In this document: one piece after another, positions 19,459-31,072 of the stretch | Layout of the letters: the number at the start of each line of letters is the position of its first letter | How positions within the stretch are numbered: position 1 is the stretch's first letter | DNA from: an uncultured Bacteroidota bacterium | GTDB lineage: Bacteria > Bacteroidota > Bacteroidia > Flavobacteriales > Flavobacteriaceae | Assembly (NCBI GenBank): GCA_902517245.1 | Contig: CABYBK010000001.1 | Coordinates: forward strand, 1-64,000 | Reading direction: 5' to 3' | Length of the DNA stretch: 64,000 bases | Notes under the pieces: generated by a model | What the model was told of the DNA's origin: nothing | Seen by the model: only the letters and a program-made list of their open reading frames with translations | The model's database searches: none | Translations under genes and position numbers: made by a program

Positions 19459-21140
19459 AACTAAATTATTCACATTTAATACTTTTTGTGATTTTGACTA
19501 TATCTGTTACAATCACAAGCTGTTTATCAGAAAAAAAAATTACAGGAGCAGTAGTTAGTGCTAGAGAAGAAGCCTCTTCAATAGGTGTAGCCATAATGGA
19601 AAGGGGTGGTTCAGCATTCGATGCTATGATTGCAACAGATTTAGCTTTAACTGTTTGCTTTCCAAATGCAGGTAATATATCTGGCGGTGGATTTATGGTT
19701 TATAGAACAGCAAATGGAGAAAAAGGTAGTATAGACTATAGAGAAAAAGCACCTTCTGGTGCTTCAGTAGATATGTATTTAGATAATGAAGGTAATGTTA
19801 TAGATGGCAAAAGCACTATAGGCGGATTAGCCGTTGGTGTTCCCGGAACTGTTGCGGGTTTGGTTGCTATACATGAAAAATTTGGAACTCTTCCATGGGA
19901 GGATTTAGTTCAACCAGCTATTGATTTAGCATCAAACGGTTATTTAGTAACAAATAAACAAGAAAATAGTTTTAATTCTAAAATAAAAGAATTTATAGCT
20001 GTAAATGGTCCTGATACATTTTATGCGCAAGGATTTAAATCAGGAGACCGAGTCAAAAATCTTGCTCTCGCAAATACTTTAAAGCGTATTGCCAAATATG
20101 GTAAATCAGGTTTTTATGAGGGACCAAATGCAGATAATTTAGTTGAAAGAGTAAAAGAAACTGGAGGTATAATAACACATGATGATTTGCTAGCTTATAG
20201 CCCAGTTTGGCGTGATGTAATTAGTTTTCGATATAAAGACTTGACAGTAAATTCTATGGGTCCTCCTTCAAGTGGAGGTATATGTTTAGGACAAATATTA
20301 AAAATGATAGAACCATATGATGTAGGACAATATCAGCATAATTCAGAAAAAGCCATGCAAATTATAGTAGAGGCAGAACGAAGATCTTATGCAGATAGAA
20401 GTTTTTATTTAGGAGATCCAGACTTTTATAAAGTACCCTCAAAAAATCTACTAGATCAGGACTATTTAAATGAGAGAATGAAATCTTTTGACTTTGGGAA
20501 AGCCACTGAATCAATTGATATTAATCCAGGAACTATGCCCTTTGATGAAAGCGAGGAAACAACACACTACTCTATTGTAGACAAAATGGGAAATGCTGTT
20601 GCTGTAACCACTACTTTGAACGGGAGCTATGGCTCAAAAGTATTTGTGGATAAAGGTGGTTATTTTTTAAATAATGAGATGGATGATTTTAGTAGCAAAC
20701 CTGGTGTACCCAATATGTTTGGATTGATTGGTGGTGAAGCAAATTCTATTGCACCACAAAAAAGAATGATTAGTTCAATGACCCCAACAATAGTTGAAAG
20801 AGAGGGTAAACTTTCAATGATTGTAGGAACCCCTGGAGGTTCAAAAATAATTACTTCTGTTCTTCAGACAATATTAAACGTTTATGAGTTTGGAATGGAT
20901 GTTCAAAATGCTGTTTCCGCTCCACGATTTCATCATCAATGGCTGCCTGATAATATAGTTCTTGAACCAGGACGCTTTAATCAAAATACAGTGAAAAAAT
21001 TGCAAGAAAAAAATTATAATATTAAAGATGAATATAATGAAATTATAGGAAGAGTAGATGCCATTTTTGTTTCAGATAATGGAGAGATATCTACAGGTGC
21101 TGATCCAAGGGGAGATGATAAAGGGGTTAACCTTTATTAA
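19455..21140 (+). CDS. ggt: Gamma-glutamyltransferase, lipoprotein-like signal
   Basis: AVVSAREEASSIGVAIMERGGSAFDAMIATDLALTVCFPNAGNISGGGFM; EETTHYSIVDKMGNAVAVTTTLNGSYGSKV; lipobox-like SVTITSC. Confidence 0.95.
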   Translation: MKLNYSHLILFVILTISVTITSCLSEKKITGAVVSAREEASSIGVAIMERGGSAFDAMIATDLALTVCFPNAGNISGGGFMVYRTANGEKGSIDYREKAPSGASVDMYLDNEGNVIDGKSTIGGLAVGVPGTVAGLVAIHEKFGTLPWEDLVQPAIDLASNGYLVTNKQENSFNSKIKEFIAVNGPDTFYAQGFKSGDRVKNLALANTLKRIAKYGKSGFYEGPNADNLVERVKETGGIITHDDLLAYSPVWRDVISFRYKDLTVNSMGPPSSGGICLGQILKMIEPYDVGQYQHNSEKAMQIIVEAERRSYADRSFYLGDPDFYKVPSKNLLDQDYLNERMKSFDFGKATESIDINPGTMPFDESEETTHYSIVDKMGNAVAVTTTLNGSYGSKVFVDKGGYFLNNEMDDFSSKPGVPNMFGLIGGEANSIAPQKRMISSMTPTIVEREGKLSMIVGTPGGSKIITSVLQTILNVYEFGMDVQNAVSAPRFHHQWLPDNIVLEPGRFNQNTVKKLQEKNYNIKDEYNEIIGRVDAIFVSDNGEISTGADPRGDDKGVNLY

Positions 21141-21194
21141 TTACAAAATACCTAAAATAATACATTATAAGACTTATTTTTGTCGATTATTTTT

Positions 21195-24044
21195 ATGAAA
21201 AAAACTGACAATTCAATACATATTGAAGGTGCTAGAGTTCACAATTTAAAAAATATAAATTTAGATATACCAAGGGATAAACTGGTTGTAATTACAGGTT
21301 TATCTGGTAGTGGAAAATCTTCTTTAGCCTTTGATACTATCTATGCGGAAGGGCAGCGAAGATACATGGAAACATTTTCTGCTTATGTTCGTCAATTTCT
21401 TGGAAACATGGAAAGACCTGAAGTGGATAAAATTGATGGCCTCTCCCCTGTTATTGCTATTGAACAAAAAACAACATCCAGAAGTCCTAGATCAACCGTG
21501 GGAACAATTACAGAATTGTATGATTATCTACGATTGTTATTTGCAAGAGCTGGAACAGCATATAGCTACGTCTCAAATGAAAAAATGATTAGTTATTCGG
21601 ATAGTCAAATTCAAAATTTAATTCTTGAAGAATACCTAGACAAAAAAGTAATTCTTCTTGCTCCCATTATTAAATCAAGAAAAGGACATTATCGAGACTT
21701 ATTTGACTCTCTTTCTCGGCAAGGATTTTCAAAAGTAAGAGTAGATAATATTATAGTTGATTTAACTCCGGGAATGAAATTAGATCGCTATAAAATTCAT
21801 GATATCGAACTTGTGATTGATCGGTTTAAGGTTAAAAATAATAGTGATTTTTTAAAAAGACTTGAGGAGTCAATGGTTACAGCCATGCATTATGGACAGG
21901 ATGTTATTATGATTCTTGATGTTGAAAAAAATACTTCTAGATATTTCAGTAGAAATTTGATGTGTCCTAGCTCGGGTATTTCATATCCCAATCCAGAACC
22001 AAATAGTTTTTCTTTTAATTCACCTAAGGGTATGTGCCCATCATGTAAAGGACTAGGAGTAAAACACAAGGTGAACTTAAAAAAATTGATTCCTGACCCT
22101 AGTTTATCAATTTCCCAGGGAGGAATTGCGCCACTTGGAACAAAAAAGGGGAATTGGACATTCAAACAGATTGAAACCATTGCAACTTGCTATAATTTTT
22201 TATTGACTGATCCAGTTAATAAAATCCCAAAGTCTGCTATGGATGTAATAATAAAAGGGAGTCGAGATAAATTTGATATTCCTTCAAAAACACTAGGAAT
22301 AACAAGGACTTATAAAATTGATTTTGAGGGTTTTGAAAATTATATTGAAAATGCTTACAATGAAGCCCCAACTGCAAGTGTTAAACGTTGGGCAGCAGAT
22401 TTTATGGATAGTTATTCTTGCAATGAGTGTGAGGGGTCTAGATTGAGAAAAGAGGCTTTAAATTTTAAAATTCTAGATAAAACTATCGCTGAGTTAGCAA
22501 AAATGGATCTGAAAGATTTGCATGATTGGATTAAGCAACTATTGAAAAATCTAAATAAAAATGAGCAAATCATTTCTTCTGAAATAATTAAAGAAATTCT
22601 TGTTCGACTGCAGTTTTTAATTGATGTAGGATTGGAATATCTTCAGCTTAATCGTTCATCTAAATCTCTTTCTGGCGGAGAAGCACAAAGAATTAGGTTA
22701 GCAACTCAAATTGGTTCGCAGCTTGTAGGAGTACTATATATTTTAGATGAGCCAAGCATCGGACTTCATCAAAGGGATAATAATCGATTGATAGATTCTT
22801 TAGGTTCACTGAGAGATTTAGGGAATTCAGTTTTAGTTGTAGAGCATGATAAAGATATGATGTTACGTGCAGATCATGTTATTGATATGGGCCCTCGTGC
22901 TGGAAAAAATGGTGGTGAAATTATTTCTCAGGGCTCTCCAAAGGAAATTCTTAGCCAACAAACACTAACATCAAATTTCTTGAACGGTAATTTTCGTATC
23001 GATATTCCAGAAAAAAGGAGAAAAGGAAATGGAAATAAAATTAGGCTAAGGGGTTGCACAGGAAATAATTTAAAAAATATTGATATTGATATCCCTCTTG
23101 GTGTTATGATTGGAGTAACAGGTGTTTCGGGTAGTGGAAAATCCACACTAATTAATGAGACACTATACCCTATTCTAAATAGCCATATTTATAGGGGGGT
23201 CAAAGTTCCTTTGCCTTATCAGGGTATAAGTGGTTTAAAATACATAGATAAAGTAGTAGACATAAATCAAAACCCCATTGGACGAACACCAAGGAGTAAT
23301 CCCGTAACCTACTGTGGAGTTTTCAGTGAAATAAGAAGTCTTTACACAAAAACACCAGAAGCACAAATAAGAGGATACAAGGCTGGACGTTTTAGCTTTA
23401 ATGTGGTTGGAGGAAGATGTGAAACTTGTCAAGGCGGTGGAATGAAAGTTATCGAAATGAACTTTCTTCCAGATGTTTATGTAGAATGCGAAAATTGTCA
23501 AGGGAAACGTTTCAATCGTGAAACATTGGAAATAAGATTTAAAGGAAAATCTATTTCTGATGTTTTAAATATGTCAATTAATGAAGCTTGTAAATTCTTT
23601 GAATCGATCCCTAAAATATATAGGAAACTTAAAACTATTCAAGATGTTGGATTGGGTTATATTAATCTAGGCCAATCATCAACTACACTTTCTGGTGGTG
23701 AGGCACAAAGAATTAAATTAGCGGCTGAATTATCTAAAAAGGATACCGGCAAAACATTTTATATTTTAGATGAACCAACTACCGGACTTCATTTTGAAGA
23801 TATTAGAGTACTTTTGAATGTTTTAAATATTTTGGTAGATAAAGGTAACACTGTATTAATTATTGAACACAATTTGGAAGTTATAAAGCAAGTTGACTAC
23901 ATTTTTGATATCGGACCTGAGGGAGGCCGTTATGGTGGAGAATTAATCTGTGAGGGTAAGCCACAGGAAATTATAAATCATCCAACAAGTCATACAGCAA
24001 AATTTTTAAAAAAAGAATTAAAACTAATTCAACGTTTAAGATGA
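21195..24044 (+). CDS. uvrA: Excinuclease ABC subunit A
   Basis: [47 protein letters not shown] and CETCQGGG zinc modules, [13 protein letters not shown]. Start moved to the ATG at 21195. Confidence 0.97.
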   Translation: MKKTDNSIHIEGARVHNLKNINLDIPRDKLVVITGLSGSGKSSLAFDTIYAEGQRRYMETFSAYVRQFLGNMERPEVDKIDGLSPVIAIEQKTTSRSPRSTVGTITELYDYLRLLFARAGTAYSYVSNEKMISYSDSQIQNLILEEYLDKKVILLAPIIKSRKGHYRDLFDSLSRQGFSKVRVDNIIVDLTPGMKLDRYKIHDIELVIDRFKVKNNSDFLKRLEESMVTAMHYGQDVIMILDVEKNTSRYFSRNLMCPSSGISYPNPEPNSFSFNSPKGMCPSCKGLGVKHKVNLKKLIPDPSLSISQGGIAPLGTKKGNWTFKQIETIATCYNFLLTDPVNKIPKSAMDVIIKGSRDKFDIPSKTLGITRTYKIDFEGFENYIENAYNEAPTASVKRWAADFMDSYSCNECEGSRLRKEALNFKILDKTIAELAKMDLKDLHDWIKQLLKNLNKNEQIISSEIIKEILVRLQFLIDVGLEYLQLNRSSKSLSGGEAQRIRLATQIGSQLVGVLYILDEPSIGLHQRDNNRLIDSLGSLRDLGNSVLVVEHDKDMMLRADHVIDMGPRAGKNGGEIISQGSPKEILSQQTLTSNFLNGNFRIDIPEKRRKGNGNKIRLRGCTGNNLKNIDIDIPLGVMIGVTGVSGSGKSTLINETLYPILNSHIYRGVKVPLPYQGISGLKYIDKVVDINQNPIGRTPRSNPVTYCGVFSEIRSLYTKTPEAQIRGYKAGRFSFNVVGGRCETCQGGGMKVIEMNFLPDVYVECENCQGKRFNRETLEIRFKGKSISDVLNMSINEACKFFESIPKIYRKLKTIQDVGLGYINLGQSSTTLSGGEAQRIKLAAELSKKDTGKTFYILDEPTTGLHFEDIRVLLNVLNILVDKGNTVLIIEHNLEVIKQVDYIFDIGPEGGRYGGELICEGKPQEIINHPTSHTAKFLKKELKLIQRLR

Positions 24045-24724
24045 AAGAAGTGCGAATGAAAAACTGGAATGAAATAAAAACAAATGACTCTTGGTCCCTT
24101 TTTAAAATTATGAGTGAATTTGTAAATGGATATGAAAAACTCAGTTCTATTGGACCCTGTATTTCTATTTTTGGATCTGCAAGAACACCTTCTAATCATC
24201 CTAATTACAAACTAACAGTAGAAATTGCAAAAGCTGTTTCTGAATCTGGATATGGAATTATAAGTGGAGGTGGTCCAGGTATAATGGAAGCAGCAAACAA
24301 AGGAGCTCAAGAGGCCAATGGAGTTTCAGTAGGCCTGAATATAGTATTACCCTTTGAACAACAAAGTAATCCATACATTGATAAAGATAAACTTATAGAT
24401 TTTCAATATTTTTTTGTGCGTAAAGTAATGTTTGTAAAATATGCGCAGGGCTTTATCGTTATGCCTGGCGGAGTTGGTACCCTAGATGAACTCTTTGAGG
24501 CTTTTACGCTATTGCAAACTTCCAAAGTTAATAAATACCCAATTATACTTGTAGGGGTTGAATATTGGAATGGCTTAATAGAATGGATTAAAAATAGACT
24601 TTTAAAAGATCATAATATAAGTCCAGAAGATTTAGATCTAATCGAGGTTGTCGACACCAAAGATCAGGTAATAGAATGCTTAAATCGTTTTTATATTAAG
24701 GATAATTTTAAGCCAAATTTTTAA
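24041..24724 (+). CDS. LOG-family (TIGR00730) Rossmann-fold protein
   Basis: ISIFGSARTPSNHPNY, GIISGGGPGIMEAANKGA, VMPGGVGTLDELFEAFTLLQT. Overlaps the uvrA stop. Confidence 0.92.
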   Translation: MKEVRMKNWNEIKTNDSWSLFKIMSEFVNGYEKLSSIGPCISIFGSARTPSNHPNYKLTVEIAKAVSESGYGIISGGGPGIMEAANKGAQEANGVSVGLNIVLPFEQQSNPYIDKDKLIDFQYFFVRKVMFVKYAQGFIVMPGGVGTLDELFEAFTLLQTSKVNKYPIILVGVEYWNGLIEWIKNRLLKDHNISPEDLDLIEVVDTKDQVIECLNRFYIKDNFKPNF

Positions 24725-27559
24725 ATGTTTAAAGTTCACAAAATAAAAATATTATTTTTACCGATAATCGGTTTCATTGGCACATTAGCTAGTGGTCAAA
24801 ACAGCTATTTGATTGATGCAAATGTTAACCTAAAAAGTCAAACATTAATCGTTTCTCAAACTCTAATATTTAAAAACCCATCTAATAAAGAATTAAGAAA
24901 GATATATCTTAGTGATTGGGCTAACTCTTATGAAGGAACAGAATCTCAATTAGTAAAGCATTTAGCAAACCAATTTAATCGTAGTTTTTATTTGAGTTCT
25001 AAAAATAAATTAGGTTTTACTAATATTAAACAATTAAGTGTAGATAATGAACAACTCGAGTGGTCTCGTATGAAAGATCAGCTTGATTTGATTGAGGTTT
25101 TATTAGAAAAACCTTTAAAAGCTGGAAAAAAACTAAAACTAAATTTAAATTATGAAATAAAAATCCCAGATGACAAGTTTACTGGGTATGGTATAAATTC
25201 AAACAATAGAATTTTCTTTCGTGACTTTTTTATAAGCCTCAACCCTTATATAAAGAACAAATGGCTCTTACAAAGCAACCTTGGGTTAAGAGATAATAGT
25301 AATATAAATTCCAATTATTTAATTAATTGGACTTACCCTGAAAACTACAATTTAGTAAGTAATTTATATCAAATTAAAACATTAAAAAGTTCAAAAAATG
25401 GATTTAAATTAACACAATGGAAAGGCGATAGTGTATCCAGTCCAGAATTTATTTTTGATAACGAAAATAAATTTCAAGAGATTTCTTTTGAAGATAATTT
25501 TACAATTGTCACAGATATAATTCCAAATAAAAATTCAGAAGTCGAATTAAATGAGTCTTTAAGACGGATATATAACTTCACAAATAGCCTACTTAGTCCA
25601 TTAGAACATAAAAAAGTACTGATACTAAAAAAGGATTATTCAAAAAATCCATTAGTAGGAATCACTGAAGCACTATCATTCTTAAATCCATTTAGTGATT
25701 CTTTTATATATGAAACTAAATTTATCAAGGCTTACTTAGCAACTTATCTTCATGAACTCCTGAAGATTGACAAACGTAAAAATCATTGGATTCCTGGAGG
25801 AATCCAAACTTATGTTATGATGAAATACGTAAAATCATTTTATCCAAATAACAAGTTTCTAGGAGCATTAAAGGATTTTAAAGTTTTAGGAATCCGCCCT
25901 TTTAATAGTTACAGTGCTGCTCAAATTGGATTTAACGAAAGCTTCTCATTTATTTATGAATTTGGAGAACACGCAAATACTCAACAATCGGACACATTAG
26001 AAAGAGGAAAATTAACCAAATCAAATGAGCTTTATTTCTCTCCATACCATGTTGGGTCAGGATTATATTATTTAGATCAATATTTAGCGGGAGATATACT
26101 TGATGAAAGCCTCTTAAAATTTAGTTTTAATAAAGGATTGTTATCATTACAGGAAATATTGTCTAACAAAACATCTAAAAAAATAGATTGGTTTTTCAAT
26201 GAATATCTTTCTGATAGAGAAGCGTTTGATCTTTATATAAAAAACGTTGTGAAAAATAAGGATTCAATTTCTGTTACAATTTCAGAAAAAAAATCACATG
26301 CAGTTCCATATAAATTAGACCTTATAAAGAAAGATAGCATTATAAAGGAGAAATGGATTTATCACTCTGGAAAAGATACTATCATAAAATTTAAAAAAGA
26401 TGATCTAGATTTCATAGCTATTAACTCTAATCGTTTTTTACCTGAAAAAAATAGGCCTAATAACTGGAAAAACTTAAAATCTTCAACTGGTTTAAAACCT
26501 GTAAAATTAACCTTTTATGGTGATAGTGAGGATCTTAAGCGTAATCAATTATTTTACCATCCAATATCAGATTATAATGCTTATGATGGGTTTACAGCTG
26601 GAATGAGACTATATAATACAAGAGTCAAAAATCAACCATTTGAAATTGATTTACACCCACAATATACATTTAAGGAAAATACTTATGTTGGATTTTTTAG
26701 GACTCGATATCGATTTATAAATCATAAAAGTAAAAATTACCTAAATCAAGTATTTATAACCGGAAAAAGCTATCATTACAATACAAATCTTAGATATACA
26801 TCATTACAACCTTCATTTTCCATGTATTTCAGGCCATTTGATTTGCGCTCTAATAAGCGTCAACTTTTAAATGTTTCTTGGTACAATGTTTTTCGAGATC
26901 GAGACCCTGATATTGAAGTAAATCCTGATTACAGTGTTTTACGTTTTTTACACCGTTATGAAAATGCAGATGCAGTGAATGTTTTTTCTACAAATTCAAA
27001 CTTTGAGATTTCTAATAAATTTGGTAAGCTTACTTTTACTAGTCAATATCGTAAACTATTCCCTAGTGGAAGACAATTTTCAATACGTTTCTTTGCCGGT
27101 AAATTTCTATGGCATAACACAACTGAAACACAATTCTTTGATTTTAATTTAAATCGCTCTCCTGATTATCTTTTTCGATATGATTATATAGGTAGATCAG
27201 ATGAAACAGGAATCTGGAGTCAACAATTTGTCCCCGCCGAAGGTGGCTTTAAGGCTTTTTTTACTGAGTCATCTGCAAATAATTATATGACATCAATTAA
27301 TGCTTCTATCGGAATTTGGAAATGGATTGAATTTTATGGGGACATAGGTTTATTAAAAAATATTAATCGACCATCTAAAAGTTATTTTGATTCTGGAATA
27401 AAATTTAATTTAGTCCCTGATTATTTTGAGATCTTTTTCCCTCTTTACTCGTCGAATGGATTCGAGCCTACTCAGTCTCAATATGCCACAAAAATTCGTT
27501 TTATTTTTTCTCCACGCTTGAAGACTTTGAGTAGTTTATTTTCACGTAAATGGTTTTAA
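24725..27559 (+). CDS. M1-peptidase-like protein with degenerate active site and barrel-like C-terminal half
   Basis: Signal peptide; M1-like N-terminal beta domain; YLHELLKIDKRKNHWIPGGIQTYVMMKY in place of HExxH-x18-E; C-terminal alternating beta-strand pattern with surface-type aromatic residues. Confidence 0.6.
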   Translation: MFKVHKIKILFLPIIGFIGTLASGQNSYLIDANVNLKSQTLIVSQTLIFKNPSNKELRKIYLSDWANSYEGTESQLVKHLANQFNRSFYLSSKNKLGFTNIKQLSVDNEQLEWSRMKDQLDLIEVLLEKPLKAGKKLKLNLNYEIKIPDDKFTGYGINSNNRIFFRDFFISLNPYIKNKWLLQSNLGLRDNSNINSNYLINWTYPENYNLVSNLYQIKTLKSSKNGFKLTQWKGDSVSSPEFIFDNENKFQEISFEDNFTIVTDIIPNKNSEVELNESLRRIYNFTNSLLSPLEHKKVLILKKDYSKNPLVGITEALSFLNPFSDSFIYETKFIKAYLATYLHELLKIDKRKNHWIPGGIQTYVMMKYVKSFYPNNKFLGALKDFKVLGIRPFNSYSAAQIGFNESFSFIYEFGEHANTQQSDTLERGKLTKSNELYFSPYHVGSGLYYLDQYLAGDILDESLLKFSFNKGLLSLQEILSNKTSKKIDWFFNEYLSDREAFDLYIKNVVKNKDSISVTISEKKSHAVPYKLDLIKKDSIIKEKWIYHSGKDTIIKFKKDDLDFIAINSNRFLPEKNRPNNWKNLKSSTGLKPVKLTFYGDSEDLKRNQLFYHPISDYNAYDGFTAGMRLYNTRVKNQPFEIDLHPQYTFKENTYVGFFRTRYRFINHKSKNYLNQVFITGKSYHYNTNLRYTSLQPSFSMYFRPFDLRSNKRQLLNVSWYNVFRDRDPDIEVNPDYSVLRFLHRYENADAVNVFSTNSNFEISNKFGKLTFTSQYRKLFPSGRQFSIRFFAGKFLWHNTTETQFFDFNLNRSPDYLFRYDYIGRSDETGIWSQQFVPAEGGFKAFFTESSANNYMTSINASIGIWKWIEFYGDIGLLKNINRPSKSYFDSGIKFNLVPDYFEIFFPLYSSNGFEPTQSQYATKIRFIFSPRLKTLSSLFSRKWF

Positions 27560-27628
27560 AATGAATTAAAATTAACCTATAAGGCTATAACTTTCTCATA
27601 TGGTTTTTTTGTATTATTGCAGTAATTT

Positions 27629-30037
27629 ATGAATGTTCACAACAAAGAAGAAGATCTAAAAATATCATTCGAAGCTTTCAAAGAGCGTGTTCTTCAAGAT
27701 TACAAAATTGCTGTCACCAGTCGAGAATGCAGTGTATTAGGTAGACGTGAGGTTTTTTCTGGAAAAGGAAAATTTGGGATTTTTGGAGACGGTAAGGAAT
27801 TACCACAATTGGCAATGAATCACTTTTTTAGAAATGGTGATTTTAGGTCAGGCTATTATCGTGATCAAACTTTACTCATGGCTCAAGGTCACTTGACTAT
27901 ATCAAATATTTTTTCAGCACTATATGCTGATTTAGATTCTGAGCGCGAACCAATGTCCGGAGGTCGTTCAATGGGAGGTCATTTTGTAACTGCATCAAGA
28001 AAAGAAAACGGAGAATGGCTTAATGTCATGGAAATGAAAAATCACAGTGGTGATGTATCACCTACGGGTTCTCAAATGCCAAGGCTTCTTGGACTAGCTC
28101 AAGCTTCAAAAATTTACCGCAGTTACAAGACAAAAGACCGTGAAAAGTTTTCTAATAATGGGAATGAAATAGCCTGGGGTACAATTGGGAATGCAAGCAC
28201 TAGTGAAGGAATGTTTTTTGAAACAGTAAATGCTGCTGGTGTTCTTCAGGTTCCTATGGTTTTGAGCGTCTGGGATGATGGATATGGAATTTCTGTTTCT
28301 AATAAGGATCAAACAACAAAACAAAGTATATCTGAGGCTCTTAAGGGTTTTCAAAGATCCCGTAGTGAACCAGGATTCGAAATTTTAACGGTTAAAGGTT
28401 GGGACTATCTGAGCTTAATAGAAACCTATGAATATGCCTCACGTATTGCTAGAAAAGATCACATTCCAGTCCTTATTCACGTTACAGAACTAACACAGCC
28501 TCTAGGACATTCTTCTTCAGGATCACATGAAAGGTATAAGTCTAAAACTAGACTAGAATGGGAAAAACAATACGATTGTAACTTAAAAATGCGCGAATGG
28601 ATTCTAAATGAAGGCCTATCGTCAGAAAAAGAACTTGAAAAGATAGAAAAAGAAGCAATTAGTAAAGTACGTACCATCAGGCGTGATTCTTGGAATGCTT
28701 ATCAAGCACCAATCATAAAGGAAAAAAATAAATTTTTAAGTTTTGAGTCCATCCTAAAAGAAAAAACTTTCAACGATCCAAAAATACAATTGATATATGA
28801 TCAATTAGACCGAACAGAAGAAACCAGCTATAAAGACCTTATATCAGCAGGAAGAAAAATTAATCTTCTCCTAGCTAGAAATCCTGAATCTATTGTTAAA
28901 GATTATAAAACATGGTATGAAAATCTTCTTAATACATTAAAACAAAAAATCTCATCAAAATTGTATTCTACAAAAAAAGAGGATTTAATTGCATTCAAAA
29001 GTACTCCTCCTAAATATAATGATGAAGATATATCAGTTGATGGAAGAGTAATTATTCGGGATAATTTTGAGGCTTTATTTAAAAAATATGACAATCTCCT
29101 TATGTTTGGTGAAGATGTTGGAAAAATTGGCGATGTAAATCAGGGAATGGAGGGGCTACAGAAAAAATTTGGAGAAATTCGAATTGCAGATACTGGGATT
29201 CGAGAAGCTACTATTGCTGGACAGGGAATCGGCCTTGCACTAAGAGGATTTCGGCCAATAGCTGAAATTCAATATCTTGATTACATTTTGTATTGTATTC
29301 AAATATTAAGTGATGATTTAGCTTCTATGAGCTACAGAACTGTAGGTAAGCAAATTGCGCCATTAATTATTCGAACCCGAGGACATAGACTTGAAGGAAT
29401 TTGGCATTCTGGATCACAAATGGCAGCAATGATTCATTTACTTCGTGGAATACACATCTTAACACCAAGAAATATGACCCAAGCCGCTGGATTTTATAAT
29501 ACTCTAATGCAGATTGACCAACCGGCGGTAGTAGTTGAATGTCTAAATGGATATCGCATAAAAGAAAGACCACCAGTAAACCTTGGTGAATTTACTGTTC
29601 CTCTAGGAAAAATTGAGATAGTCGTTGAAGGAGAAGATATAACCGTGGTATCATATGGCTCTACATTAAGAACTGTAGAAGCAGTAACAAAGCGTCTAAA
29701 CCAAGAGGGAATATCAATTGAAATTATTGACATTCAAAGCTTGATACCTTTCGACCTTTCAAATGAAATTTGTAAGAGTATTGCGAAAACTAATAGATTG
29801 CTAATTGTTGATGAAGATGTGCCAGGGGGTGCATCATCATATATATTGCAGCAATTATTAGAAAAACAAAATATTTTTGAGTTATTAGATTCTGCGCCTA
29901 AGTTACTATCTGCAAAATCACACCGTCCAGCATATGGTGGAGATGGAGAATATTTCTCTAAACCTTCTGAAGATGATATTTTTGAATCTGCGTATACAAT
30001 TATGAATGATTCAAATCCTAATAAATTTCCATTATAA
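27629..30037 (+). CDS. Thiamine-dependent 2-oxoacid dehydrogenase E1, fused alpha and beta subunits (branched-chain type likely)
   Basis: E1 alpha: GGRSMGGHF...IAWGTIGNASTSEGMFFETVNAAGVLQVPM; E1 beta: LLMFGEDVGKIGDVNQGMEGLQKKFG, RIADTGIREATIAGQGIGLALRGFRPIAEIQYLDY. Confidence 0.9.
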   Translation: MNVHNKEEDLKISFEAFKERVLQDYKIAVTSRECSVLGRREVFSGKGKFGIFGDGKELPQLAMNHFFRNGDFRSGYYRDQTLLMAQGHLTISNIFSALYADLDSEREPMSGGRSMGGHFVTASRKENGEWLNVMEMKNHSGDVSPTGSQMPRLLGLAQASKIYRSYKTKDREKFSNNGNEIAWGTIGNASTSEGMFFETVNAAGVLQVPMVLSVWDDGYGISVSNKDQTTKQSISEALKGFQRSRSEPGFEILTVKGWDYLSLIETYEYASRIARKDHIPVLIHVTELTQPLGHSSSGSHERYKSKTRLEWEKQYDCNLKMREWILNEGLSSEKELEKIEKEAISKVRTIRRDSWNAYQAPIIKEKNKFLSFESILKEKTFNDPKIQLIYDQLDRTEETSYKDLISAGRKINLLLARNPESIVKDYKTWYENLLNTLKQKISSKLYSTKKEDLIAFKSTPPKYNDEDISVDGRVIIRDNFEALFKKYDNLLMFGEDVGKIGDVNQGMEGLQKKFGEIRIADTGIREATIAGQGIGLALRGFRPIAEIQYLDYILYCIQILSDDLASMSYRTVGKQIAPLIIRTRGHRLEGIWHSGSQMAAMIHLLRGIHILTPRNMTQAAGFYNTLMQIDQPAVVVECLNGYRIKERPPVNLGEFTVPLGKIEIVVEGEDITVVSYGSTLRTVEAVTKRLNQEGISIEIIDIQSLIPFDLSNEICKSIAKTNRLLIVDEDVPGGASSYILQQLLEKQNIFELLDSAPKLLSAKSHRPAYGGDGEYFSKPSEDDIFESAYTIMNDSNPNKFPL

Positions 30038-30052
30038 TCTTTATTAAAACAT

Positions 30053-31048
30053 TTATAGGGTAAATAGTTTAAGCAGTAATTCTTCCATAGTTTGTTTATA
30101 TGTAACATTATTTGTGTTTATGCCTTTACTTTTTAAATCGGCTTCCATTATATGATCCATTGCTAAAGAAATTTGACGCATATTTAATCTTTTAGCAGCT
30201 GCTGAATATTCAGAAATAAAAAAAGGATTTATCCCTAAAATTTTTGGATCACTAGTAACTCCTTTAAGTAATAATAGTTTTTTAAAATAATTATATAAGT
30301 TTGATAATACTAAAACTAGTGGATGATCTTTTGTGTTTCTGTTAAGAAATTGAATTATTTGAAAAGCTTTGGAGAAGTTTCCACTACCAATAGCTTTCTG
30401 CAATTCAAAACTGTTATATTCCTTACTTATGCCTATATGTTTTTCAATATGTTCCTCAGTAACAACATCTCCATCTGTTACTATAATTTTTAACTTTTTT
30501 AACTCCTGGTCTAAATTTTCTAAATTCGAACCTACATAGGCAGCTAATAACTCCGTTGCAAGGGGAGAAATCTCAATGTCTAAAATTTCAGCCTGTCTTT
30601 GAATCCAAGAATTTAGCTTGTTTTCATATATCGGCTTTGTAAGAAGTACATCACCATTTTTTTCTATTGCCTTAAATAATTTTTTACGCTTATCAAAAAT
30701 TTTATTTTTATAGCAAATAATTAATATAGTCTGCAAATTCGGTTTTTGAGCATAACTAGTAATCACATCAAGTTCATACGTATTTATAAGTTGAGCATCT
30801 TTCAAGATTACTGTATTATACTTAGAAAGCATAGGATACCTCTTAGCACATTCAAGTATCTGAATAGCTTTAGTTTCTTTTCCATAAAAAACAGATAAAT
30901 CAAAGTCATTTGATTTGTCGTTAGACAACTTTTCCATTAGCACTTTCAAAGTAGCATCTATAAAAAAAGATTCCGTTCCAGATAAAAGGTATAATGGAGA
31001 AAATTGATTTCTTTGAATTTTAGAAAGGAGTGAAAAGAACTCTTTCAT
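30053..31048 (-). CDS. holA: DNA polymerase III subunit delta
   Basis: SPLYLLSGTESFFIDATLKVL...SELATELLAAYVGSNLENLDQELKKLKII...HPLVLVLSNLYNYFKKLL. Confidence 0.9.
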   Translation of the reverse strand: MKEFFSLLSKIQRNQFSPLYLLSGTESFFIDATLKVLMEKLSNDKSNDFDLSVFYGKETKAIQILECAKRYPMLSKYNTVILKDAQLINTYELDVITSYAQKPNLQTILIICYKNKIFDKRKKLFKAIEKNGDVLLTKPIYENKLNSWIQRQAEILDIEISPLATELLAAYVGSNLENLDQELKKLKIIVTDGDVVTEEHIEKHIGISKEYNSFELQKAIGSGNFSKAFQIIQFLNRNTKDHPLVLVLSNLYNYFKKLLLLKGVTSDPKILGINPFFISEYSAAAKRLNMRQISLAMDHIMEADLKSKGINTNNVTYKQTMEELLLKLFTL

Positions 31049-31072
31049 TAGAAAAATTTATTGCATTTTTAC

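Noticed and set aside
29734-30108. Minus-strand ORF of 124 aa across the E1/holA junction
   Set aside because: Mostly antisense to the E1 beta domain; the overlapping holA ORF accounts for the minus-strand coding.
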